NCBI GenBank assembly: GCA_040387515.1
Contig: JAZKDP010000028.1
Span: forward strand, 1 to 20,500
DNA from: Methylotenera_A sp040387515
GTDB taxonomy: Bacteria > Pseudomonadota > Gammaproteobacteria > Burkholderiales > Methylophilaceae
Direction: 5' to 3'
Length of the DNA: 20,500 nucleotides
Shown here: positions 1-8,437 of the stretch, piece after piece
Numbering within the stretch: the stretch's first letter is position 1
Layout: every line of letters begins with the position of its first letter
Notes under the pieces: model-generated
Seen by the model: only the letters and a program-made list of their open reading frames with translations
Told to the model about the DNA's origin: nothing
Databases searched by the model: none
Made by a program: the position numbers and the translations under genes

Positions 1-74
1 TACGTGTATCAGAAGAATCAGAGCGTGAAGGCTTAGATACAACTGAACATGGTGAACGTGCTTATCATTCTTAA
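1..74 (+). CDS. amtB: Ammonium transporter AmtB, C-terminal end only
   Basis: Reading from base 3 gives 23 codons and a TAA stop at 72-74. The tail contains EREGLDTTEHGERAY, which closely resembles the conserved cytoplasmic C-terminus of AmtB-type ammonium channels (E. coli AmtB ends with an EREGLDVNSHGENAY-like stretch). In that family this tail is the part that contacts the PII protein GlnK. The rest of the gene lies left of the window, so channel residues cannot be checked. The other two forward frames are stopped early. Two hairpins follow immediately. Confidence 0.8.
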   Translation, partial: RVSEESEREGLDTTEHGERAYHS

Positions 75-90
75 TTAAGCATTAAGTACT

Positions 91-120
91 GTCAGTGGTT
101 TGATTATTCAAATCACTGAC
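91..120 (+). repeat. 13-bp inverted repeat (hairpin) after amtB
   Basis: Arms 91-103 and 108-120 pair over 13 positions with one G-U wobble, around the 4-base loop TTAT. The hairpin sits 16 bases after the amtB stop and has no T-run of its own. It abuts the terminator hairpin that starts at base 120. Confidence 0.6.
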
Positions 121-157
121 AAATAAAAACGGGCGCTTAGGCGTCCGTTTTTATTTG
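120..157 (+). terminator. Rho-independent terminator after amtB, probably bidirectional
   Basis: The GC-rich stem ACGGGCGC (129-136) pairs with GCGTCCGT (141-148) with one G-T pair around the loop TTAG. It is flanked by an A-run (125-129) and a T-run (148-152), and the pairing continues through AAATAAAAA/TTTTTATTT to bases 120/157. The A- and T-flanks would allow it to work in both directions. It separates amtB from the aas block. Confidence 0.85.
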
Positions 158-342
158 TCGCTAGGCATCAGTGCTGTCATCACACGCATCTAGATTCCAA
201 AAAATAGAATGAGTGAATAAAACGATTTAACTAATGCGGAATAAAATCCTAACTATCCCAAATGAATGGCAAAATATAGCCCAGCTATTGATAAGAATTC
301 TAAGAATAAAGCGTGATTAAAATAGAAAAATTTGGAGAAAAA

Positions 343-2487
343 ATGCTGGCCACATTATTAAGATTCGTTTGCAAAATACTATTCCGCGTCAAAGTACGTG
401 GTTTAGAAAACATGCCACAAACCAATCGTCTTTTAATTGTGGCTAACCATGAATCATTTTTAGACGGTTTTTTACTGGGATTATTTTTACCGGTTAAAGC
501 AACTTTTGTCGTGCATACCACAGTATTAAAAAATTGGTGGTTTAGGCAGTTTTTACGCTTAACACCCTATTTGGCGGTTGATCCAACATCGCCATTGGCC
601 ATGAAAAAAGTCATCCAATTATTAGATGCCGGTCAAAACGTGGTGATCTTTCCAGAAGGCCGCATCACCTTAACCGGCGCGTTAATGAAAGTCTATGATG
701 GCCCTGGTTTCGTTGCAGCAAAAACGGGCGCGACCATTTTACCTGTACGCGTAGATGGCGCTGCCGAATCCTATTTTGGTCGGCTTTCAAATGAACATCC
801 GCGCAAAATTTTCCCTAAAGTCACGCTTACTATTCTGCCGACTACTAATATCCATATACCAACGACACATCATCACAAGGCTTTATCGTCTAAACAACGT
901 CGCCGTATTGCGGGCGAGGGTATGCGCAGCGTAATGCAACACATGCTGTTTCAATCACAAAAAAGCCGCACACTTTTTGAAGCATTTTTGGATGCTATGG
1001 ACAAGTTTGATGGTAGCTACAAGCTCATTGAAGATATGAACGAAGTTGAAGAAACCTATCAAGCTTTGCTCAAGAAAAGCTTAGCGCTAGGACGAATCGC
1101 TTGCAAAGTCAGCGCGCCAAATGAAGCAGTGGGCGTATTAATGCCCAACGTCACGAATACCGTCGCACTGATTTTAGGCATGAGTGCGTTTAATCGTATT
1201 CCCGCGTTGCTTAATTACACATCCGGCAGCGCTGGCATGCAAAACGCCTGTATTGCCGCTAACGTTAAAACCGTCATTAGTTCACGCAAATTTATAGAAA
1301 CCGCTAAATTAGAAAATGAAATTGCGCATTTAGAAAATTTAAATATTGTCTATTTGGAAGACTTACGTGCACAATTTAATGTGCTGGATCGCGCGTGGTT
1401 AATGGGTTACGCACTACATTATCCGCGCGTGGCAATGGAAGTTAGCCAGCCAGACCAACCTGCAGTCATTCTGTTTACATCAGGTAGTGAAGGCAAACCT
1501 AAAGGTGTCGTACATTCGCACCAAAGCATTTTGGCCAATATCGCACAAATCATGGCGGTTATTGACTTTAACCCAACTGACAAATTTATGATGGTGCTGC
1601 CATTTTTTCACGCATTTGGGTTCACCGGTACACTTTTGCCGATTTTTAATGGCATTAAAATTTTAGTATTTCCGTCGCCATTACAATACAAAGTGATTCC
1701 AGAAGTCATCTATGATCGCGGCTGTACTGTGTTATTCTCAACCAGCACTTTTTTAGGCAATTACGCCAAATTTGCCCACCCATACGACTTTTATAAATTG
1801 CGCCTTGTGATTGCTGGTGCTGAAAAACTCAATGAAGAAGTGCGTAAAACTTACACCGATAAATTTGGCATCCGCATATTAGAAGGCTACGGTACAACAG
1901 AATGCGCGCCAGTGCTTTCTGCCAACACGACAATGGCCAACTTAAACGGCACTGTTGGGCAATTTGTGCCAGGCTTGGAACATAAACTAGAAACTGTGCC
2001 TGGCATAGAAGACGGTGGTTTATTGCATGTACGCGGTGAAAACGTGATGATGGGCTATTACCTTTTTGACTCCCCTGCCGTTTTGCAACCACCAAGCAGT
2101 GATTTTGGTGCCGGCTGGTACAACACTGGTGATATTGTAAAAGTAGATGCGCAGGGCTTTATTCATATCAAAGGCCGCGTTAAACGTTTTGCCAAAATAG
2201 CGGGTGAAATGGTTTCGCTTGAAGTGGTGGAAAAAATCGCCAGCACTGCCGCACCAGAACATCAACATGCGGCCAGCACCCAAACAGACGTGCAACGTGG
2301 CGAAACCATTATTTTATTCACCACTGACCCTGCATTAAAACGTGAGGACCTGCAAATGGTGGCTAAAAACTTAAAGCAGCCTGAAATTGCCGTCGCCCGC
2401 AAAATTGTACAAATAACGGAATTACCTCTATTGGGTACTGGTAAAACGGATTATGTGACGCTGAAACAAATGGCAGAATCTGCATAA
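343..2487 (+). CDS. aas: Bifunctional acyl-ACP synthetase / 2-acyl-glycerophosphoethanolamine acyltransferase (Aas)
   Basis: Predicted inner-membrane enzyme that activates a fatty acid onto ACP with ATP and transfers it to lysophospholipid (2-acyl-GPE), repairing damaged or turned-over membrane lipids. The N-terminal PlsC domain shows the acyltransferase motif H36-E-S-F-L-D41 and FPEGR at 103-107. An AMP-forming adenylation domain follows: ILFTSGSEGKPKG from residue 376, GYGTTE at 515-520, TGD ending at D597, and the C-terminal lysine K701 in GTGKTDY. The length of 714 residues matches E. coli Aas (719). I chose ATG 343 over the in-frame GTG at 313 because GGAG at 334-337 is correctly spaced for 343. 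The lplT-like gene follows after 74 bases, the usual partner of aas. Confidence 0.9.
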   Translation: MLATLLRFVCKILFRVKVRGLENMPQTNRLLIVANHESFLDGFLLGLFLPVKATFVVHTTVLKNWWFRQFLRLTPYLAVDPTSPLAMKKVIQLLDAGQNVVIFPEGRITLTGALMKVYDGPGFVAAKTGATILPVRVDGAAESYFGRLSNEHPRKIFPKVTLTILPTTNIHIPTTHHHKALSSKQRRRIAGEGMRSVMQHMLFQSQKSRTLFEAFLDAMDKFDGSYKLIEDMNEVEETYQALLKKSLALGRIACKVSAPNEAVGVLMPNVTNTVALILGMSAFNRIPALLNYTSGSAGMQNACIAANVKTVISSRKFIETAKLENEIAHLENLNIVYLEDLRAQFNVLDRAWLMGYALHYPRVAMEVSQPDQPAVILFTSGSEGKPKGVVHSHQSILANIAQIMAVIDFNPTDKFMMVLPFFHAFGFTGTLLPIFNGIKILVFPSPLQYKVIPEVIYDRGCTVLFSTSTFLGNYAKFAHPYDFYKLRLVIAGAEKLNEEVRKTYTDKFGIRILEGYGTTECAPVLSANTTMANLNGTVGQFVPGLEHKLETVPGIEDGGLLHVRGENVMMGYYLFDSPAVLQPPSSDFGAGWYNTGDIVKVDAQGFIHIKGRVKRFAKIAGEMVSLEVVEKIASTAAPEHQHAASTQTDVQRGETIILFTTDPALKREDLQMVAKNLKQPEIAVARKIVQITELPLLGTGKTDYVTLKQMAESA

Positions 2488-2561
2488 TTCGTTTTTCTAA
2501 ATCCACTGGCAATGAATAAACAAGCTTTTCAAATTAAAGAAAACCTATCAGAAAGTAACTA

Positions 2562-3881
2562 ATGAGTAATCAATTTGACTTGTTAACACAACAGCGTTTT
2601 CGACCTTTTTTCTTTACGCAGTTTTTAGGCGCATTTAACGATAACGTCTTTAAAACCGCACTGATCACCTTAGTTGCATTTCACACAGTTAGCTTAAGCA
2701 GCATTGATGGCGGCACGCTAACAACCTTGCTGCCAGGCGTGTTTATTTTGCCGTTTTTTTTATTTTCTGCCACAGCAGGGCAAATAGCCGATAAGTTTGA
2801 AAAGTCTTCCATTATCCGCTTAGTTAAGTTGTTTGAAATCGCCATTATGTTATTCGCCAGCAGCGGTTTTTACCTGCATAACATTTGGTTATTGTCCGGT
2901 GCCCTGTTCATGATGGGCATGCATTCCGCTCTGTTTGGGCCAATTAAATACTCCTATTTACCCCAGCATTTAAAACAACACGAACTGATTGGTGGCAATG
3001 GCATGGTAGAAATGGGCACTTTTATTGCCATTTTGCTTGGCCAGGTTTTAGGCGCATGGTTAGGCAGTATGTCGCAGCATGAATTATTCACCAGCATCAG
3101 CATTTTGCTGATTGCCGTAGTGGGTTATTGGACAAGTCGCAGCATACCAAACACACCAGCGGCGGATACAAACTTAAAAATTAACTGGAATCCCATCACT
3201 GAAACTTACCGCAGCATAAAACTCATGTGGTCACAGCAAGCCATTTGGCTAGGCATCATCGCTATTTCATGGTTTTGGTTTTACGGCGCGACATTACTGG
3301 CGCAATTTCCTAATCTTGCTAAAAATGTGCTGCATGGCGATGAAAGTGTGTTTATTTTATTGCTGAGTATATTTTCGCTTGGCATCGGCATCGGTTCACT
3401 ATTATGCGAAAAACTGTCAAAAGGTCGCGTAGAACTTGGTCTTGTCGTGTTTGGTGCAATCGGCTTAAGCATTTTTGGCGCAGATTTATATTTTTCTACC
3501 AGCAACATCCATGCCGCTGGTAGCCTGATAGTACAAAACTATCAAAGCTTTATTGGCACATTTAGCCACTGGCGTTTGCTGGCAGATGTGATGTTAATCG
3601 GCTTATTTGGCGGTTTTTATATCGTGCCCTTATACGTCTTAATCCAAACGCGCGCGCAAAAAGGCTTTCAATCGCGCGTGATTGCCGCTAATAACATCAT
3701 GAATGCCTTATTTATGGTGGTATCGGCTGGATTTTCACTTTTATTATTCCAGCAAGGTTTAAGTATTCCGCAATTATTTCTAGCAACTGCCTTATTAAAC
3801 GCGGTAGTGACCATTTACTTATGCATTCGCCAGCCTGAATATATTGACACGTTTAAATTGTGGATTAAACGACTGTTTTAA
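2562..3881 (+). CDS. lplT: LplT-like lysophospholipid transporter (MFS family)
   Basis: A 439-residue, very hydrophobic protein with about 10-12 membrane segments. The N-terminus has QFLGAFNDNVFKTAL and the middle has GGNGMVEMGTFIAILLGQ; both match positions of E. coli LplT (QFLSAFGDN and ANGLMEASTIAAILLGS types). LplT flips lysophospholipids such as lyso-PE across the inner membrane to Aas for reacylation. Placement directly after aas supports this strongly; in many other bacteria the two are fused into one polypeptide. The protein is about 40 residues longer than E. coli LplT. The start ATG 2562 has only a weak upstream AGAAAG. A 16-codon mini-ORF (2512-2562) ends exactly on the start codon, as TAATG. 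Substrate specificity is inferred from context. Confidence 0.8.
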   Translation: MSNQFDLLTQQRFRPFFFTQFLGAFNDNVFKTALITLVAFHTVSLSSIDGGTLTTLLPGVFILPFFLFSATAGQIADKFEKSSIIRLVKLFEIAIMLFASSGFYLHNIWLLSGALFMMGMHSALFGPIKYSYLPQHLKQHELIGGNGMVEMGTFIAILLGQVLGAWLGSMSQHELFTSISILLIAVVGYWTSRSIPNTPAADTNLKINWNPITETYRSIKLMWSQQAIWLGIIAISWFWFYGATLLAQFPNLAKNVLHGDESVFILLLSIFSLGIGIGSLLCEKLSKGRVELGLVVFGAIGLSIFGADLYFSTSNIHAAGSLIVQNYQSFIGTFSHWRLLADVMLIGLFGGFYIVPLYVLIQTRAQKGFQSRVIAANNIMNALFMVVSAGFSLLLFQQGLSIPQLFLATALLNAVVTIYLCIRQPEYIDTFKLWIKRLF

Positions 3882-3937
3882 ATATTGATGAAACATTATC
3901 GCTTTCACTTAATCACATCCTAATTACGCTTTCTAGC

Positions 3938-3943
3938 TATAAT
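3938..3943 (+). promoter_or_regulatory. Candidate -10 box (TATAAT) before the LtaS-like gene
   Basis: A perfect TATAAT lies 36 bases before the start codon at 3979. No convincing -35 element is seen at the usual distance. If real, it would give the LtaS-like gene a transcript separate from aas-lplT. Confidence 0.35.
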
Positions 3944-3978
3944 TACTGCTTTTCTAGATTCATTATTTTAAATCACGC

Positions 3979-5964
3979 ATGTCTACCCAGCCATCAAAAA
4001 ATTTAGCACAAAAATTTCAACAAGTCATTTGGCGTATTTCCAACAAACTCGGACCTTTTGCGCCATTAATCGTGATGCTTTTATTAGGATTAGTCATCCT
4101 TTCTGTTTCTCGTTTAGGCTTAATCCTATGGAAATTTGACCGTATAGATTCGACAGGGAAATTAGCTGAGATTTTATTACAAGGCATTCGTGTCGACATT
4201 ATTCAGCTATGTTTATTAAGCTTAGTTCCACTGCTATTAGCGCCACTTTTGGCGATTAAACAACTTTTTAAAGCATGGCAAAGATTCACTTATATTTGGG
4301 TAATAATCGCCATTGTTTTATTGGTGTTTTTAGAAGCGGCAACGCCCGGATTCATCGCAGAATATGACGTACGACCTAATCGCTTATTTGTAGAATACCT
4401 AAAATATCCAAATGAAGTGGTCAGCATGCTGTGGGGCGGTTTTAAAATTCATGTGTTTGCTAGCATTGGTTTTGTGCTATTAGCGATATGGCTGATGCGC
4501 CGCTTTATGCAACCTTGGTTACAGGCAAAACCCAGTTGGTCAAACAAAAAAATATGGTTGGTTTGGCCGCTCATATTCTTGCTCACGGCTTTTGCTATAC
4601 GCTCTACCGTTGGCCATCGTCCAGCCAACCCCGCATTATTTGCAATTACGCAAGATAGTATGGTGAATAGCCTAATATTAAATTCGGGTTACTCAGTGTT
4701 TTATGCCGTTTACGATTTACAGCACGAAAGCAAATCCAGTCAAATTTACGGCAAAATGGATAGAGCAGAAATCTTCAAACTCACGGGCGCAACTGATAGC
4801 GAAATCCCCACTTTAAAAACATTAATCCCTTCTGCCAAGCGTGAAAAACCGCTTAATTTGGTGATTATTCTGCAAGAAAGTTTAGGCGCAGGTTTTGTAG
4901 AGTCACTTGGCGGCAAGCCTGTTACGCCTAATTTAGAAAAACTGAAAAGTGAAGGCATTTGGTTTGAACAGCTATATGCAACGGGCACACGCTCTGTGCG
5001 CGGCATTGAGGCTGTCACCGCTGGTTTTCAGCCGACACCTTCTGAGAGCACGGTTAAATTATCGCTTAGCCAAAAAAACTTTTTCACCCTAGCCAGCCTA
5101 TTAACCAAACAAGGCTATAACGCTGAGTTTATCTATGGTGGCGAATCGCATTTTGATAATATGCGCAGCTTTTTTCTGGGTAACGGCTTTAATCAAATTA
5201 CCGATCAAAAAGATTACAAAAACCCTGTGTTTATGGGCAGTTGGGGCGCATCTGATGAAGATTTACTCAACAAAACACATGAGCAATTAATGGCGCATCA
5301 CGCCAGTGGCAAGCCATTTTTCACGTTGGCATTTTCATCTTCTAACCATGCGCCCTTTGAGTTTCCTGATGGCCGCATTGAGTTGTATGAACAACCGAAA
5401 GCCACGGATAACAATGCGGTTAAATATGCAGATTATGCGATGGGACAGTTTTTTGAAAAGGCCAAAAAAAGCCCTTATTGGAAAGATACGTTATTTTTAA
5501 TCGTGGCAGATCACGATATCCGCGTCCGCGGTAATACACTGGTACCTATTGAGCATTTTCATATCCCAGGCTTGATTTTAGGCGCCGATATTAAACCACA
5601 AAGTATTAAAAGCATTGTCAGCCAAATTGATTTACCAGTGACGGTCTTATCGTTAATGGGCATTAGTGGTCAACACCCAATGACAGGCCGTGATTTATCC
5701 AGCGAACCCGCCGACCATCTGGGCCGCGCGATGATGCAATACAATTATAATTTTGCATGGATGCAGCAAACGGCAGATTCGAATAACGTGGTGGTATTAC
5801 GCGAAGACAAACCGCCAGCGCATGGTGTATATGATGCAAAAGGCAAACATCTGAATGAAACTGCGCCACCAGTTAATGCACAAGAAATTGAACAGCGCGC
5901 GTTAGCCAATTCACTATTGCCAGCCTTGTTGTATAGCGAGCAACGCTACCATTTACCCAAATGA
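3979..5964 (+). CDS. LtaS-type sulfatase-fold membrane phosphoglycerol transferase
   Basis: A 661-residue inner-membrane protein. The first ~215 residues hold about five hydrophobic segments, and the rest is a periplasmic alkaline-phosphatase/sulfatase-fold domain. Likely active-site elements are E300 in LQESLG, the T/S-rich motif TGTRSVRG at 335-342 (probable Thr nucleophile, T337), GGESHFDNMRSFF near 390, and the metal-binding D511-H512 in VADHDIRV. This layout is that of lipoteichoic-acid synthase and its Gram-negative relatives, such as OpgB-like enzymes, which move phosphoglycerol or phosphoethanolamine from phospholipid to a glycan. The acceptor is unknown. The next gene starts inside this gene's stop codon (ATGA), so the two proteins are probably made together. 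A plain sulfatase or phosphoethanolamine transferase role cannot be excluded. Confidence 0.8.
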   Translation: MSTQPSKNLAQKFQQVIWRISNKLGPFAPLIVMLLLGLVILSVSRLGLILWKFDRIDSTGKLAEILLQGIRVDIIQLCLLSLVPLLLAPLLAIKQLFKAWQRFTYIWVIIAIVLLVFLEAATPGFIAEYDVRPNRLFVEYLKYPNEVVSMLWGGFKIHVFASIGFVLLAIWLMRRFMQPWLQAKPSWSNKKIWLVWPLIFLLTAFAIRSTVGHRPANPALFAITQDSMVNSLILNSGYSVFYAVYDLQHESKSSQIYGKMDRAEIFKLTGATDSEIPTLKTLIPSAKREKPLNLVIILQESLGAGFVESLGGKPVTPNLEKLKSEGIWFEQLYATGTRSVRGIEAVTAGFQPTPSESTVKLSLSQKNFFTLASLLTKQGYNAEFIYGGESHFDNMRSFFLGNGFNQITDQKDYKNPVFMGSWGASDEDLLNKTHEQLMAHHASGKPFFTLAFSSSNHAPFEFPDGRIELYEQPKATDNNAVKYADYAMGQFFEKAKKSPYWKDTLFLIVADHDIRVRGNTLVPIEHFHIPGLILGADIKPQSIKSIVSQIDLPVTVLSLMGISGQHPMTGRDLSSEPADHLGRAMMQYNYNFAWMQQTADSNNVVVLREDKPPAHGVYDAKGKHLNETAPPVNAQEIEQRALANSLLPALLYSEQRYHLPK

Positions 5965-8213
5965 GTGTTAAACAAGCGTCCATGCTCACAAAGCAAGTCA
6001 TCCGCGATGGATTAAGCTATATCCTGCGGGGCGGTTTGCGCATTAAAAATGGGCATTTACCTATTGAACAACACGTCATCCCCAATAACTTTATTGGTGT
6101 ATGCGTGGCTTCAAATGCTAATCCAGCAACTGATGATTACGTTGTTCAACAACTGCAAGCGCTGGGTATCAAGCGTGTACGTTTAGACCTGACTTACGGT
6201 GACTTAACCCGCGATAACTCGCGGTTTTTGCGCCGATTGATTGCAGAGAAATTAGCCATTACCTTACACCTGCTGCAACCATTTGATGCCGCAAAAAATA
6301 TGCACTTAAAAACTGAACAAGCCATTTGGCGGCAGTTTTTAAGTGAAGTATTAGAGCTATTTGGTAGCCAGATTCAAGCCATTGAAATTGGGAATACCAT
6401 TAATCGCAAGCGTTGGGCGGGTTACACGCTAGATGGTTTTTTGCAAGCTTGGGCGATTGCACATACTGAAATTAAAGTGCACGGCGTCACTTTAATCGGC
6501 CCGAATATTCAAGACTTTGAGCCGCTTTATAATATCAGCTTGCTTAAAACATTCAAAAATCTCAATCAATTACCCGATATTCACAGTAATAATCTATTTT
6601 CTGAACGCACAACCGAGCCAGAACGTTTTGATCACCGCATTTTTAAATATCAATGGGCACGCGTTTTTAAATATAACCTCATTAAAAAAGCCCGTATATT
6701 ACAAAAAATTGGACACGATTTTGGCGTTAATGATATGGCGTCTTCGGTTGCATTTTGGGCAATCTATCGCATTCAACGCCTTTTACCAGATGGCTTACAA
6801 AAACAGGCGGATTACGCCGCGCGCTACTTTCTATTACTGGCTGCTTCGGACAGCTTAACTCATGCCAATTGGGGCGCGCTCATTTGTCAGCGCGAAGGTT
6901 TGATTACCGATGGTTTAACTGAAGCAGACTATCCCGATTTAGAACGCGTGACTTATTACAAAAACGCCGATGGTGCGCTGGAGAACTATCAACATCATCC
7001 CAGCTTTAATGCAGTAAAAACGGTGACAAATTTAATACAAGGCGCGCGTTATATCGTACCAATTGCCACCGCAAATGGTTTGGAAATTCACCATTTTTCA
7101 CAAGGAAATTTGCATTTTCATGCGGCTTGGACCATTAATGGCAAGGCGGCACTTTTAAGTGATATTTATTCAGCAGATGCCTTGCAAACAGCAAAAATAC
7201 TGCATCGTGATGGTGAGGCACTCACTCAACATCCAGATCTCATCACAGAATCACCTATTTATTTAATCTGGAATGATTCTGCGCCTGCGATAACAAATGC
7301 ACAATTGGCCAAAGATGTTGCGATTCATGCGCATGTCCCAGATTTGCAATACTTTGCATTTAGAGACGGTGACTGGCAAGGCTTGGTATTAGCCAAAAAT
7401 ATGGATGATGCGCAATTAATTATGCATAACCTGCATCCAATTAGTTTAATGGCGCCGAATAAAGACGGCGCATTGCGTCATGCCCGTAATGCTATTTGGG
7501 CGGTGCCTGACCCTAGAAATGTCAGCGCGGCGCATGGAGTTGCTAAAGAATTAACCATTAAACAACCCGTTAAAATGTACCCACACAAAGCATTTTTAGA
7601 TCGCTTTAAGCCAAGCAAAGCTAAACGTAGCTGGAACGGCGCAATGGAGCTGATGCGACGTGGCATCGCGACGGCACAACCTGTGGCTTATTTTGAAAAA
7701 GCAGGTGACACCACACTTAAACAAAATTTTTACCTATGTGAATTTGTGCAAGCAGATGCCAATATTGGGCAAATATTTGCCGCTTATACTAGGGGAGAAT
7801 TTGATTTTCTTGGCCTAAAACCTGAATCGGTTTATACGCAACTGGCAATTTATTGCCATACCATGCACAGCCGCGGCATTCATTTTAGAGATTTATCTGG
7901 CGGAAATATTTTGGTGAATATTGGCGTAAATAAACAGTTAAGCTTTTCGCTAATTGATACCGCGCGTATCCATAGTTATAACCACGGCATCTCCACCAAT
8001 TTAAGAATTGCCGACCTTACACGTGCCTGCCACAAACTGCATTGGGCGGGGCGTATACGTTTTATGCAGATTTACCTCGGTCTTTCTGGCATGCAATTTA
8101 CTTGGCAACATCGTATGCAATTTCAGCTATACGATTTCAAAGTTTCATTAAAACGCACGATTGGCCGCAAAGGTATTAAACGCTTGGTGAAACGTCTTAA
8201 AGGCAATACTTAA
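5961..8213 (+). CDS. Fusion of a glycosidase-like (GH-A type) barrel and a WaaP/Kdo-kinase-like domain
   Basis: A 750-residue protein with no signal peptide or clear membrane segment, translationally coupled to the LtaS-like gene (4-base overlap). The C-terminal ~200 residues resemble LPS core kinases (WaaP/InaA/Kdo kinase): catalytic loop H641-F-R-D644-L-S-G-G-N649, and D666 in FSLIDTAR as the metal-binding (DFG-like) aspartate. An upstream kinase N-lobe-like stretch ends in ELMRRGIATAQPVAYFE. Residues ~40-330 look like a TIM barrel of glycosidase clan A: GIKRVRLDL at 69-77, then IEIGNTINR from 141, where active enzymes usually have an N-E pair, here N-T. The barrel may therefore be inactive and serve to bind glycan. 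A middle region (~330-530) is unassigned. Role inferred: phosphorylation or recognition of an envelope glycan. The acceptor and the activity of either domain are unknown. Confidence 0.65.
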   Translation: MSVKQASMLTKQVIRDGLSYILRGGLRIKNGHLPIEQHVIPNNFIGVCVASNANPATDDYVVQQLQALGIKRVRLDLTYGDLTRDNSRFLRRLIAEKLAITLHLLQPFDAAKNMHLKTEQAIWRQFLSEVLELFGSQIQAIEIGNTINRKRWAGYTLDGFLQAWAIAHTEIKVHGVTLIGPNIQDFEPLYNISLLKTFKNLNQLPDIHSNNLFSERTTEPERFDHRIFKYQWARVFKYNLIKKARILQKIGHDFGVNDMASSVAFWAIYRIQRLLPDGLQKQADYAARYFLLLAASDSLTHANWGALICQREGLITDGLTEADYPDLERVTYYKNADGALENYQHHPSFNAVKTVTNLIQGARYIVPIATANGLEIHHFSQGNLHFHAAWTINGKAALLSDIYSADALQTAKILHRDGEALTQHPDLITESPIYLIWNDSAPAITNAQLAKDVAIHAHVPDLQYFAFRDGDWQGLVLAKNMDDAQLIMHNLHPISLMAPNKDGALRHARNAIWAVPDPRNVSAAHGVAKELTIKQPVKMYPHKAFLDRFKPSKAKRSWNGAMELMRRGIATAQPVAYFEKAGDTTLKQNFYLCEFVQADANIGQIFAAYTRGEFDFLGLKPESVYTQLAIYCHTMHSRGIHFRDLSGGNILVNIGVNKQLSFSLIDTARIHSYNHGISTNLRIADLTRACHKLHWAGRIRFMQIYLGLSGMQFTWQHRMQFQLYDFKVSLKRTIGRKGIKRLVKRLKGNT

Positions 8214-8222
8214 CATTTTTTA

Positions 8223-8243
8223 ATCTCATGAAAATCATGAGAT
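8223..8243 (+). terminator. Hairpin after the barrel-kinase gene, possible terminator
   Basis: A perfect 9-bp inverted repeat, ATCTCATGA (8223-8231) and TCATGAGAT (8235-8243), with a 3-base loop, 9 bases after the stop codon and followed by GCTTTT. The T-run is short and the stem AT-rich, so termination may be weak. Confidence 0.45.
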
Positions 8244-8336
8244 GCTTTTACGCAGTTTAGATAGCGTGTTATTTTGAGCTAAGCGTAGTATTGACTCACG
8301 TTATGCAGTTGTGAAAGCAGACGAATTTTTTAACTT

Positions 8337-8343
8337 AAGGAGA
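8337..8343 (+). promoter_or_regulatory. Strong ribosome binding site of pqqA
   Basis: AAGGAGA ends 6 bases before ATG 8350. This near-consensus Shine-Dalgarno site is one of the strongest in the window and supports the 23-codon gene behind it as real. Confidence 0.8.
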
Positions 8344-8349
8344 ATTATT

Positions 8350-8421
8350 ATGTGGACAACACCAGCTGCTACTGAAATGCGTTTCGGTTTCGAAGTAACA
8401 ATGTACGTAATGAACAAATAA
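8350..8421 (+). CDS. pqqA: PqqA, peptide precursor of the cofactor PQQ
   Basis: A 23-residue peptide starting MWTTPAATEMRFGFEVTMYV. It has the invariant E-x3-Y of PqqA (E15 and Y19), the two residues that PqqE cross-links and that end up in pyrroloquinoline quinone. Length and flanking residues match known PqqA peptides. PQQ is the cofactor of periplasmic methanol dehydrogenases, which fits a methylotroph. The gene is alone: pqqB, C, D and E are not nearby, and a strong terminator follows 24 bases after the stop's last base region, so it makes its own short transcript. Genomes of this group can carry the peptide gene apart from the biosynthetic operon or in several copies; whether that holds here cannot be seen. 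Confidence 0.93.
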   Translation: MWTTPAATEMRFGFEVTMYVMNK

Positions 8422-8437
8422 TTTTTGTTCATTCTAC

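Noticed and set aside
313..342. GTG at 313 as the start of aas
   Set aside because: ATG 343 has GGAG at the right distance and gives the normal family N-terminus; the extra ten residues of the GTG form have no ribosome site.
1829..2295. Reverse-strand frames inside aas, and similar antisense frames within the other large genes
   Set aside because: They lie opposite well-identified coding sequence, show no ribosome sites and no recognisable domains.
8291..8319. TTGACT as a -35 box for pqqA
   Set aside because: The sequence 17 bases on (AAAGCA) is not a -10 element; an activator-dependent promoter is possible but not supported.
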